Assembly: GCA_035772405.1 (NCBI GenBank)
Contig: JAYKKM010000114.1
Coordinates: 1,583,501-1,647,500 of the forward strand
Source: Chrysogorgia sp. JL179-B06
Lineage: Eukaryota > Cnidaria > Anthozoa > Scleralcyonacea > Chrysogorgiidae
Reading direction: 5' to 3'
Length of the DNA stretch: 64,000 nt
Positions 28,934 through 39,111 of this stretch are shown piece after piece. A program made the position numbers and the translations under genes. Positions within the stretch are counted from its first letter, which is position 1. Every line of letters begins with the position of its first letter. The notes beneath the pieces are model-generated. The model ran no database searches. It saw only the letters and a list, made by a program, of their open reading frames with translations, and was not told the DNA's origin.

Positions 28934-31262
28934 GTGTCAACAAGGACAATGTATTCATTTTCGAGAAAAGCATCACCTTTATATAGCGAATATTATAAAA
29001 CAGTTTGGAACTGTCAAGCTGCTTTGTACGTTTATCCACCGATTCCTATGATACGTGCATCGAATCCCACGATTCCCATTCCTTACGATTACATACGACC
29101 TGTGAGTGTTGTTTTGGGATCCACTAAACCAACTCGCATGTCTAAACGGTGTCATCACGTGCCCTCGATCAGAATGTAGAGTCAGTTCTGACCCTCGACT
29201 GCTTCGTGCTGCTCATTGGAAAGATTGCCATAACCTACGAGAATCATGCAGGATTTTACATGGGGTAAATGGTCCAGTGTGTCTATAGATGCTCTGGACA
29301 ACATGCCGAAATAATCGCTCATGATCCAGCTATCTTAGATCTAATACCACAGTCAAGAAGGCCGTTCATTTTATCACACATCACAGGTGTAACTAGGGAT
29401 CTTCAAGAGAGCATTGCATCTTACATTACGTCTGGTTTGAAAATGGACCATATTCACCTAATGATGAGTCAAATGTACATGGAGGCATACACACGAAAGC
29501 GTGTTTGCTTTGAAGATCTACAATATTTCTTATCTAGAACGTAAACCTTATCACCTATTGAATACGAGGTGCACAGCGAAAATTTGACTCCCGGCGGGAA
29601 AAACAATATGACTCGATGTTCTGTGTCATGAATGATATCGGGTGTGTCATCGCCTGGCAAAGCTTTTAAGAAAGTGGAAGATCTATTAACAGGACTTAAG
29701 AAAAGCATTTTCCCATGTTTTCCGTCATCCACATGATCATGGAGAACGTCGCACCAAACCTACTCCGAAATCGGAAATAATTAACAGGCAACTTAATGAA
29801 TTTGTGTTGACATGGAAGGATGTAACTTTTGAAGAAAAATCAGTTCTACCTTTGGGGGTGTTGAAAGAGATTGAAAATCTAAGACAGCACATCAATAAGA
29901 ACTGTTTGTCAGACATCGCACCCGGATGTGGTACAGAGCATGATGAAAATCTTCACAAGAGTCTTCACCAAAGAGTGTGTAAAGTGCGTGTTGGTGTACA
30001 TCTAGCTGTTGCTCTTTTCACAACATTTCTCTACATGTGGAACGAAAAAAGAAAATCTGGAGCTGCTGGTAAAAAGCTGAAAGTGGTCCCTGTAGTTGAT
30101 CCCGTTGATATTTCAGCTTACCAGAATACCAAAACAGACGAAAAATTTGGCGTAGGTGTTTCAAGCGTAAGACGTTTTAACAGCGATGATGATATAATAC
30201 CATCATCATACTGCAATATGTTTTCAAATTGTAGTTGGGACAATGAAGAACAAAACTTAGAAGATCTGTTAGAAAACTCTAATTATAAAATGGACAAAGA
30301 TAATGTGAAAATAATTGTAGATATAGAGCAACAAATTTAGCTGTTGTTACGGAAAGTGTGGACAGTTGTAATGGGCGCAATAGAATGTTTAATACTGAAC
30401 ACCTTAAATCTAATGTCAAGCGCAGCTCTTTTTGCTTTGGGAACTTGTATCAACAAGAATCCTGAGGAAACGTCAAGCGAAGAACGCCTGATTAATACTT
30501 TGTCTTCCTACAATATGGAGCTCGTAAAGTCGAATGCAGACGGTGACTGCCTGTTTTCCTCTGTTATTTTTGGCTTGAAGCAAATTGTTTCTTTGAAGAA
30601 ATATGAAAAGTACAAAAAACATTTAAATCATTTGAATTTGGATTTGAAGGATATGACGACAACTGTTCTCCAATTGCGCAAACTTCTAGGTTCTGAATGG
30701 TTGGCAAATATATCGGAATACGAAAATTTTGTCATAAGTTGTGAAAAATCGTTCCAAGAGCTAGCAGAATCCTACAAAGAAATTGGTGTATTTGCAGGTC
30801 AAATGGGAAATATTATGGTTACAGGACTTGCTAATGTTCTCCGAATAAACATTGTTCTATATACTTCTATGAAAAGAATGGAAACTATTCCAGTTGTTCG
30901 ACGAGAAAAAGCGCTAATAAGCTGCCCAGTTTATCTGGCGTTTAATCACTCGGGATGTGGGCATTATGACGCAGTGGTAGAATCTACAAATACGGATGCA
31001 AGAGAATCATGTCATGGCAATGGACCTGGCAACCAATCCCAAGGTCAACCTACAACGACTGAGGATCCAAAGCAAATGAAGGAAAAGGCTGTCGATGTGG
31101 TCGAGGAGCAGCAAAGAAAGACAAGGTCAAAGAAAGAACATTTTGCATGCAAGTTCCAGGGGAACGTCGTGTGCAGTGCCCTTGTTTCCGTGCGCTGAAA
31201 AAATGTTCGACCTTATGTCACTGTTTTAATTGCAAAAATCCTCATCGTGCATCGAAACCAGA
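28934..31262 (+). pseudogene. transposase-like gene with OTU peptidase and CXC motifs, decayed
   Basis: Successive plus frames give a zinc-binding N-terminal region (VLFWDPLNQL, CPRSEC, HWKDCHNLRESCRILHGVNG; CVYRCSGQHAEIIAHDP), then PFILSHITGVTRDLQ. The middle of the gene is missing or unreadable (29545-29720). Next is a transposase-type C-terminus (29804-30337) with CLSDIAPGCGTEHDENLHKS, whose Glu could be the last DDE residue, and VGVHLAVALFTTFLYMWN. An in-frame TAG at 30338 separates this from the OTU domain (30344-31198: SNADGDCLFSSVIFGL with the catalytic Cys; AFNHSGCGHYDAVV with the His). A one-base loss in the G-run at 31159-31162 shifts the closing CXC motif (CPCFRALKKCSTLCHCFNC). OTU enzymes remove ubiquitin; here it appears fused to a mobile-element protein. 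Confidence 0.6.
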
Positions 31263-31954
31263 AAATGCCGATCTTTAATCTTTAATCACAATACTCCTAA
31301 ACCAGTAAAGACTATACTAGGAGGTACAATACAATATGAAAACAATACAAATTCGATAAGTTACAAAAGAATAACTTATAAAACATAAACTAATATAAAA
31401 TTAATAATAGTAAAAAGAACTAATTCGATCTAATGGTTGAAAGGGCATATGATTTAAAAGTATCTAAACTAACTATATTAGTGTTGTTAAAAGGTATTGT
31501 ATTCCATAAGACTATAGATGAAGAAAACAAACCAGCAAGCAGAATTATTTCGGCAGATTTACTTGCAACAAGTCGAAGAAAATATGACACTACTACTAGG
31601 TAAAGATAGACGTTAATGAAGCCGAAAATATGGCTACGTATATAGACAAATTAAATAAAGTCCACATCGGATCATTAACACGCAAATATATAGCCTTGAC
31701 GTTATTCTTTTTAGTTCAATTTAGTTTTTGAGTGTTTATCTTTTTCGATATAATCCAAAAAATAACGTTAATACTAATTAGCGATGTAACGTCCATGTAA
31801 TTTTTGTGTGCAACCTCCTATAGAAACATAATTCACATTAAAAGCGTGTCACAAGTAGAAAGTAGCAAATGCACGGGAGATAAACAAAGTAATAATTAAT
31901 GAGATGCGAAAAGTTAAATAATTTGCTATTTTTACAGTCGATCAGAGGGGGAGG

Positions 31955-32153
31955 TAGCCTGCGTTGCAGCCCGACTTTCCACCCGGATTCTCACCTGGAG
32001 AAAAGTGCGTCTGCGAATCAGCGCACAAAAGCGTGTTCTCGGGAACCCGCGCGCCGGCGGAGTTGCACGAAATTATATAATTCACCCTGATTGGCTGTTA
32101 GCGAAGTTGTATCTTACCTCGCTTCTTATTGGCTCGCATGTGAAATTCATTCG
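31955..32153. repeat. left terminal inverted repeat and promoter of the Academ-like element
   Basis: It pairs with 41637-41829. It contains two ATTGGCT motifs (inverted CCAAT boxes) at 32090-32096 and 32128-32134, just upstream of the transposase's first codons. The same two boxes occur as AGCCAAT in the right repeat (41648-41654, 41698-41704), just upstream of the helicase start. The repeats thus probably serve as promoters for both genes. Confidence 0.7.
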
Positions 32154-32513
32154 GAAGACCTGGATGATATTGAGAGTTACTTCACAAAGCTTCAGCCAAC
32201 ATTGTCACATTTGAAAAGATCGACGGCTGTACTTGATCCTTTGACTGCATCGCCAGCGTTGAAGAAGATTCGGGAGGAAGTTCCACAACCATCAACATGC
32301 ATTCAACTTTCGGTTGTGAACTCTGAGCATCCCACTCCAGTTGGCACATCGTCTCCAGTTCGCCAAACAGGACGTCCTGATTGCCTTTTAACTTGGCCTC
32401 TATCGCCAATTCGTTGTAAAACACGGACTGAGCAAATGCAATCTACCGGTACGTCAACGAGCGACACGAATACTGATGCACTGTTTTTTGTCATAAGGTC
32501 CATTTATTCTTAG
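32091..32513 (+). CDS. Academ-like transposase, exon 1 region
   Basis: The frame starts in the inverted repeat and reads WLACEIHSEDLDDIESYFTK, then SHLKRSTAVLDPLTASPALK and Pro/Ser-rich low-complexity sequence. It is open to 32513; the splice donor is not certain. A first exon of this form would supply the N-terminus of the transposase. Confidence 0.5.
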   Translation: MAVSEVVSYLASYWLACEIHSEDLDDIESYFTKLQPTLSHLKRSTAVLDPLTASPALKKIREEVPQPSTCIQLSVVNSEHPTPVGTSSPVRQTGRPDCLLTWPLSPIRCKTRTEQMQSTGTSTSDTNTDALFFVIRSIYS

Positions 32514-32804
32514 TTAATAATAATCAAAATTAAATACACACACTGCAATGTTTAGATGCTGATTTTTCGATGCTTTTATGAAACTCTACTGAGGGGCTGT
32601 TTATATGAGAGCCAGGCTAGCCCGGTTAACCAAGCTGACTTGTTTTGTTAAGATATTACTGCTTTATTGAGCTAATAAAATTAAATTTGCTATATTGGAG
32701 CAAATTTGCTCTATAAGGACCTATATTGCATGCTGTCAATGAACAACAACAGGACTATTTAGGTATAATACATTTATGGATTTTTTATTTTAACATTATT
32801 TAGA

Positions 32805-33302
32805 CCTCACCAGCAAGACTATCTGCTTTGAAGTTGGCAACAAGCTATACATATTTGTATGCCAACATGGTGAACAACTCCTAACAAGTTCCTCTACTAG
32901 TGAACGAAGATTGCCAGACAATTTTCCCTCCACCAATGTTAGCCCTGACTGTGGAAGAAAGATCACATGTGACAACCTCGATTGCCACCAGAATGTCCAC
33001 TACATGACTGAGGATCATCAAAATGTCGACAAGCATTATGTGACATACATGAGTGCAGAGAATCGAGTATCCGGCAACCATCTCAGTGACAAAGTCCCAA
33101 CTGATGGTGTCATGATGATGGAGAATGGACAATGTCTACCTAGTGGTCATGATAATGCTAAACAAAAGCAGAACTACATAAATTTGGTGGAACATATCAT
33201 AACTACCAACATACCATCTCTGAAATTCCTTTCCGATGTCTGCAGCATGCATATACCACATATGTATAGTAAAGAAATGAAACAGAAATCAGAAACAGTA
33301 AG
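32805..33302 (+). pseudogene. Academ-like transposase, exon 2
   Basis: It starts after a probable acceptor (TTTAGACCTCACCAG) with SPARLSALKLATSYTYLY. After a frame break near 32880 it continues NEDCQ/LPDNF, SPDCGRKITCDNLDCHQNVH, ENGQCLPSGHDNAKQKQNY, LVEHIITTNIPSLKFLSDV and IPHMYSKEMKQKSETV, up to a GTAAGT donor (33299). The GHDN and IPHxYSKE stretches are typical of the family as I remember it. It lies 5' to the exon carrying GDQLT. Confidence 0.5.
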
Positions 33303-33602
33303 TTACAATTTGTTGGTACACATATAGTCTCTTTGCATGGCAACTGCATGTTATAAATGTAAGGTCTAGAATCCAGGTCTAGAATTATGGTTGCAGTCAT
33401 TTGGTTATACAAGGACATCATACTGAACATTGTATATTTGTTTTTCTATAATCATTTTCTCATTCTGTAAAAATAGCCTAATTACAGTAATTACTATATA
33501 GTAGTAGTTGAGGTTGAATACAATGTCTTGGGAAGTGCATTCACCAAAGTACAGTATGATGTGGTACAGTTCTCCAATTAGATGATATTAATTGAAAAGA
33601 GT

Positions 33603-33890
33603 TACCGTTTTTTCTATATTAAGCTCCCGGGGGGCATATTTTTTCCAAGCATCGTTGAGGGGGGGGCTTAAATGGAGAAGGGGGCTTATTTAAAATATAT
33701 ACAAAAAAGTTTGCATGATTGATTCTCTTTCATTATATGTCAACATAGTTTTTTAAACAAGGCACAGTGACGTTATTTAAGTGGTCACCACCGAACCTCT
33801 GACTTTTATTATTATTTTTTTAAGCCGGGGGGGGGGGGCTTAATTATTTTCTGCTTCCAAAAAGGGGGGCTTAATAGAGAAATTATGGTA
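33603..33890. mobile_element. 288-bp MITE with G12 tract
   Basis: Ends TACCGTTTTTTCTATATTAAG and, inverted, TACCATAATTTCTCTATTAAG. The body has repeated GGGGGGCTTAA units and a run of 12 G at 33827-33838. It sits in an intron of the transposase gene. The G-runs make quadruplex formation possible. Confidence 0.7.
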
Positions 33891-33914
33891 TTTTTAATTT
33901 GTACCTTAATTTTG

Positions 33915-34172
33915 TAGACATTCTTGGGCATGATATGAAAACGAAAATGATGGTATCCTTAAAATACTGAAAGAACTCCACAAGTTTGTGCCATGTGATG
34001 AATCTGATGAAGAACCTGTGCATGGGCACCAAGGTGTTGTTGGAGATCAGCTGACCGTCGATAGAGCTGTAAATGGTCACCTGTCATTATCAAATGGTTT
34101 TACAGCAGAGCAACGTGTGGAAGGGTTGCACTTCGAAATTGCTGACTGGCATTCTGGCAACAAGTTTTTAGA
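33915..34172 (+). CDS. Academ-like transposase, exon with GDQLT motif
   Basis: The frame reads LKILKELHKFVPCDESDEEP, then GVVGDQLTVDRAVNGHLSL, then RVEGLHFEIADWHSGNKFLE, up to a GTTTGT donor at 34173. GDQLTxxRA followed about 30 residues later by (E/A)DWH is the core motif of the family I know as DUF6589; GDQLT supplies an Asp and DWH another acidic residue of the presumed active site. No frameshift in this exon. Confidence 0.65.
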
Positions 34173-34402
34173 GGTTTGTTATTTCTTACATTTCATAAAA
34201 TCTTAAAACCTTAAATGTTCCTTGTCATGCATTGAATTAACAATTAGCATGAGAAATTTTAACATTGATCAACTTTAATTTAATTTATCATTATACCGAG
34301 CAAAAATGCATGCATGTTCTGCATTGAGCACAACTTTGTATGGTCATGTAACAAACATAACATTATTTAAATTTTTTTAAATTTCTTGAAAACTTTAGAA
34401 CC

Positions 34403-34503
34403 TTAACACTTTGAAGCCTGACGACAAGTATTTCGCATTTATTCTGGCTAACGTCAGATGATTTTATTCGGAACAGGGAGAGGTCCAGGCCTCAAAGTGT
34501 TAA
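34403..34503. mobile_element. 101-bp MITE, TTAACACTTTGA ends
   Basis: TTAACACTTTGAAGCCTG and CAGGCCTCAAAGTGTTAA are inverted ends; the core has CTGGCTAACGTCAGATGATT. It is related to 2033-2149. A third end-like copy (TTAACACTTTGAGGCCTAC) lies at 34517-34535. The element sits in a transposase intron. Confidence 0.7.
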
Positions 34504-34617
34504 AATGTACCTCTTTAACACTTTGAGGCCTACAGAAGACTATATCAGACATGCAAAGATTTTGCATATTATCGGGCAGCTATCCTCCCAACAACACCTC
34601 ACTTTACTTTCATTGTA

Positions 34618-35769
34618 GGTTGCATTTGATAACATGTATAGCACATCTTCTGCTGCTGACAAATGCACACTGTACAGTGACAGAAATCTTATTAATTGGC
34701 GAAATATTAAGAGTGATGTGTCTGCTTCAGTAAATGCTTGCCAAAGGTTTTTCACACTTGAAGTGGAAGCCAGAGTTATTGCAGGGACTCTTTCAGTTCT
34801 AGAAATGGCTAGTTTAGATGAGGATAAAGATGTCTTTCCAGATAAAGCAACCTCATCTAAAGAAGACAAGAAAGAATTTTTGCAAAAAACTGCCACAGCT
34901 GTTGTAGACAAGTTTGTTATTGATCAACAAAGAAATGAACAGGTCATGTCATCAGCTCAGGCTGTTGCTGAGCATTTTGACAACAAAGGATCATCAACAA
35001 ATACAGAAGGAAGATACCCATGCAGATATAAAGGTTGTCCAAAGACATTTGCACATGATGGGAAAATACGGAAAGAGCATGAGTTACAACACAATCCACC
35101 ACCAAAGGTTGTGTATGTTGATGACAACAACACTTGTGATATTGAAATCAATGAAGAAACCCAAGATGACATGTTGGCTTACCAGAAAGCAGTCCTGGAT
35201 TATGGGATGCTTCTGCTAAACTTCTGGGACGCTGTGTCTGAAGGTGATAGGGAACGTGTCATCAGATGTTGGAAGTTCTTCCTGATGTACCTTAAACGTC
35301 AGGGAAAGTCAGCTAACAAATATGCTTTGGAAGCCCTATATTTAATGTTCCAGATTTATGCGCTGTTAAGCCCGCGAGAATCACATCGTATTATCTGGAA
35401 TAGATTTGTCAAGAACAAGCCTGGACAAGCTGAAAACATCCCTCTTGATTTGGAACTTAAGAACAAAATTATCAAGGAGGCTATAAAAAAATAGGTCCAA
35501 GTGCAAATACAAATTCGCTAGATCGCATTGGTCATTCGTTAGGTGTCACAACAGAATTAATGACTTTATTCGACAGCAACTTGGACGTTTTCAAACGATC
35601 AGGGAAACATGTCAGGAGATCAACAAAGGGAGATTTGGAAAAGATTATTAAAGAGCTTGTCAATCAGAAAGCCTTTTCACATTCTTCTGGGAGAAAATAC
35701 TCATTTTTTGGGAAAATGAAATCAAGTATTTTAAATGGCTTTAACCTACACAAATTTTTGTGTGGATAG
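34618..35769 (+). CDS. Academ-like transposase, 3' exon with C2H2 finger
   Basis: After a TGTAG acceptor the frame reads VAFDNMYSTSSAADKCTLYS, an acidic segment, and a C2H2 finger CRYKGCPKTFAHDGKIRKEH (C-x4-C-x12-H-x3-H). Next come DMLAYQKAVLDYGMLLLNFW and RCWKFFLMYLKRQGKSANKY. A stop (TAG 35492-35494) follows an A7 run at 35485-35491. In the -1 frame the protein continues GPSANTNSLDRIGHSLGVTT and ends SSILNGFNLHKFLCG at 35769. The break is either one lost or gained A in the homopolymer or a -1 frameshift at A AAA AAA. It would be the C-terminal half of the enzyme. Confidence 0.65.
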
Positions 35770-35999
35770 ATGAACACAAAAAGTTCATGATCTTGAATAG
35801 GCATGCCCGTTGATGTCATCACCCACAATTTTTTAATACATTTTTTTATCTTAAAATGCTTGATATACATATGGTTTTGTTATATATATATATATATTGG
35901 GAGTTATATTTTTATAATTTAGGTGGATATATTTTGTATAACAGGACCCTTATTGATAACAGCACCAATATAGGTGCTGACAAGGTTATCCTGTATACA

Positions 36000-36496
36000 G
36001 TAAATATGTATTTTATTATTATTATTATTATTATATAAATGATTAGATATTGCTAAGCCATTTACAGTATATAATTTTATTGTAAAATAATTTGCTGACC
36101 ATTATGTACATTTGTTAAGAGTTACTGGGCACTAGGTAGTGAATCAAATAGCTACTAAAATGTTATGCTATTGCCTAATTTCATGTAACGAAAGAGACTG
36201 ATACTGTCCTCGACGTGATGTGAAACAAAGGAATATTGCACACTGGAGGCTGGTATTACCGGTAACAGATTTTCCAGTACAGTGTCATTCTCTTTCACAA
36301 CAGGAAATTAGGCTATAATGAACAATAATAATGAAGTACTTACCAAAGCATATCATGTAAAAACCCTTGATACCGTGGTGACTGAAAGTTCATAAACTCA
36401 AGTTGGCAAAATCATCAAAACTTGATGAGTTTGCCAACTTGAAGATAACATATGGTGATAACAAACTTCCTTACACATATGATGTCCATGTGAAGT
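36000..36496. other. intergenic centre of the Academ-like element
   Basis: This stretch holds an ATT microsatellite (36014-36037) and a strong hairpin at 36398-36442 (TCAAGTTGGCAAA paired with TTTGCCAACTTGA, with a further TCATCAA/TTGATGA inner stem). It lies between the convergent 3' ends of the two genes, so the hairpin could act in 3'-end formation. That role is a guess. Confidence 0.5.
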
Positions 36497-37594
36497 TCAA
36501 AGGTCCTGGCTAAAGTTAGCAGACTCATCATTACTTTGAGTAAAAGATGAAGCACATTCTAAGTCCTGACTGTCCATAAAAGTTAACAACGATGAGTCGT
36601 CTCTTATCGCATCCCAATTTGAACCTGAGGAGTTGTCTAGACTTTCATCATGATGCATGTAAACATGATGAAGCTCATCAAGCTGATCCATATCTATGTC
36701 ATTGAAAAATTTTTAACTATTTCAATGGCATAAACTTGTCTCCAAATTTCAACCTCTCGAACTATATCCTCAACACTGAAGAGCTGGTGATATTTCTCAA
36801 GGACTTGATTTATGTGGAAATGGTTAAACTCTAGTACTGTATTTGGGCAAGACACCATTGTTTTGGTACAGACCGGATTGAAGATTTTCTGTTGTAGCTG
36901 TATAAGGCTAGCATGTAACTGCTTCTTCTCATTACTCGATACTGCTCTCCGAATACTGCCAGACTTGCTGACAGGGCTGTGAATTGGCATTTCAAGCATG
37001 ACTTTACCATCTCCACATGGACTCCATACATCACAATCTTCCTTTCCACATATACAGTTACTAGTACAGATGTCATAGCATGTGCGCAGTACTTTGTGTG
37101 GTTTCTCACAGGCATGGCCAAAATTATCCATGAGAATCTTTCTACGACAATGATCATCAGCTTGCAGGTACATCTTCATATCTTTGTCGCAACGGCCAAG
37201 TAACAACCCATTATATAGGAGAGTGCAAGAGCTTGGCAACCCAGCACGACCACATTCCTGGATATAGGACTCTACATTCTTTGAAGGACCAAAATGCACC
37301 ACTCTTCTTACTTTTTTGCAATTGACACCCATTCCAAAAGCAATAGTGCAAATAAGAATGCGTAGGTGCCCATCACATTTAGCCATATTTTGCGTTATAT
37401 GTTCTTTTGCCATTGGAGGAGTTCCAGCATGAAACATATCCACAAGACGGTTTTGCGGCAAACAATGTCCATTAAAAATTTGTGTGCCTAAAAACACTGT
37501 GAACATGCGGTAAAGAACTGCGCATTGTTTTCTTGTCTGGCAATAAATCAAAGTACGAGGGTTTTTTTTTAAGTTCTTTTACCTCTTCAACCAG
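36497..37594 (-). pseudogene. RecQ-like helicase, C-terminal helicase lobe and tail
   Basis: Minus frame: EEVKELKKNPRTLIYCQTRK (motif IV), FNGHCLPQNRLVDMFHAGTP, then ILICTIAFGMGVNCKKVRRV (motif V) and YIQECGRAGLPSSCTLLYNG (motif VI). A cysteine-rich zinc region follows (CRRKILMDNFGH, CDICTSNCICGKEDC). Motif VI normally reads GRAGRDG; here RDG is missing, removing a conserved arginine. Near 36710 the frame shifts from NFSMT-stop to NDIDMDQLDELHHVYMHHDE, which gives an acidic tail ending at 36497. RecQ enzymes unwind DNA 3' to 5'. In this element the helicase presumably helped resolve or replicate transposition intermediates. Confidence 0.75.
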
Positions 37595-38556
37595 CAATAA
37601 ATAATAATAATAATAAATTTAATACTTATATAGCCCTATTTACAATGTTTGATCAATAGCGCTTTACATTAAATGTTACAAAGTTATAAATTACAAAATA
37701 AATTACAAGTTACAAATTTTGTTATATACAAAATCGTATTCCTAAAACCAATATATAATATCATATATGATATCGTATTCCTAGAAAAATATAATCACAT
37801 ATTTCTAAGACTAACAGTTAAAACTTTGTTCAAAAAGATAAGTTTTAAGAGATTTTTTAAAAGGTTCAATAGAAGTGATTCTACGTATGCAAAGAGGAAG
37901 ACTGTTCCATAATCGTGGTGCGGCTGCAGAAAAGGGGATCTGCCACCCAGTGTGACAAGCATCTTTCCTTTCGGCCATTCGAGTAAAATACCACTATTAG
38001 ATCGAAGAGAGTAAGAAGACTTCGATTTAATTTGAATAAGATCTTTAATGTATGATGGCGCTAGGTTGTGAACAGCTTTAAAAGTAAACAGTAATACTTT
38101 AAAGTGTATTCTTGCATGGACTGGAAGCCAATGAAGTTCAAATAAGATGGGCGTAATGTGAGAATGTTTCCTTACATCCATAACCAATCGAGCCTGCAGC
38201 ATTCTGAACGCGCTGGAGTTTGGATACTTGTTTCTTGGGAAGACCATAGAGTAAACTATTGCAATAGTCCATCTTACTAGTGATGAATGCATGAACCAAG
38301 ATCAATAAACAATCTCTTGATAAGTACTTCTTGATACGTCTGATATTGTGAAGATGGAAGAAGCAGGCTTTACACACATTCGTAATATGGTCAGACATCC
38401 GTAGGTGTGTATCGAGGCAGTAGCCAAGATTTTTTACATTAGAACTAGGTTGAATCTGAGAATTACTTGCTAATAAATTGATTGGCTGTAATTTACTTAG
38501 TTGCTGGCAGGTTCCGATTAGCATGAATTCGGTTTTTCCGTCGTTCATTTTATTTA
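37595..38556 (-). mobile_element. 5'-truncated L2/CR1-like LINE inserted in the helicase gene
   Basis: The minus frames give the C-terminal part of a LINE reverse transcriptase (NDGKTEFMLIGTCQQLSKL, VKNLGYCLDTHLRMSDHI, FITSKMDYCNSLLYGLPKKQ, then after a shift HWLPVHARIHFKVLLFTFKA). A short 3' UTR ends in an ATTTATTATTATTATT-type tail at about 37595. It interrupts the helicase between ILTATATKEQI and EEVKELKK. Three copies of AATTGAAAAGTACACATAAAT occur at 38557-38594 and (inverted-reading) 38726-38747, next to the upstream exon. Confidence 0.75.
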
Positions 38557-38571
38557 TGTGTACTTTTCAAT

Positions 38572-38735
38572 TTATGTGTACTTTTCAATAGTATTTGCTC
38601 TTTTGTTGCTGTTGCTGTCAGAATCATCATCTGGCAGTGTTGAGGAAACAGGGATCTCATCTCCCCCAAACAGCCATACCATTTTCTGAATGGGATTTCC
38701 TTGGTGCCACTGCCTGATAGACCCCTGTTAATTGA
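38572..38735 (-). CDS. RecQ-like helicase exon with motif III
   Basis: After the acceptor TTCAATTAACAG the exon reads GLSGSGTKEIPFRKWYGCLG, then EMRSLFPQHCQMMILTATAT-KEQIL. LTATAT is helicase motif III. The 3' side runs into the LINE at 38556. Confidence 0.7.
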
Positions 38736-39111
38736 AAAGTACACATAAATAAGTAATGTAACTAGCAAATAACAATCACACATGAATTGACATTCATAGC
38801 AGAAACTGACTGAGTATTTGAATCTAAATAAAATGATGTCACTGTGCTTGTTCTCTTGTTGAGTGAGATAGTTACTGCAATGACTGGAAAAAGGCTTTAG
38901 ACAAATTAAAATTATCTTGTGGCAATATTAATGACAATATCACTACCAGATTTGTTACAAGTTGACCAACAAGTTTGGCATTGCTTAAAATACAGAGGGT
39001 TCTTCAATATGACAAATTACTGCAAGGTTAACAAGAAGCTTGTAGCAGGTTCATAAAATAATGCAAGTGTTTCCACTTGTTCATAGACTCGCAACAAACC
39101 AGTTGCAGATA

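Noticed and set aside
33827..33838. G12 run as an independent G-quadruplex regulatory element
   Set aside because: It is part of a 288-bp MITE with matching inverted ends; the run is explained by the element's GGGGGGCTTAA repeats.
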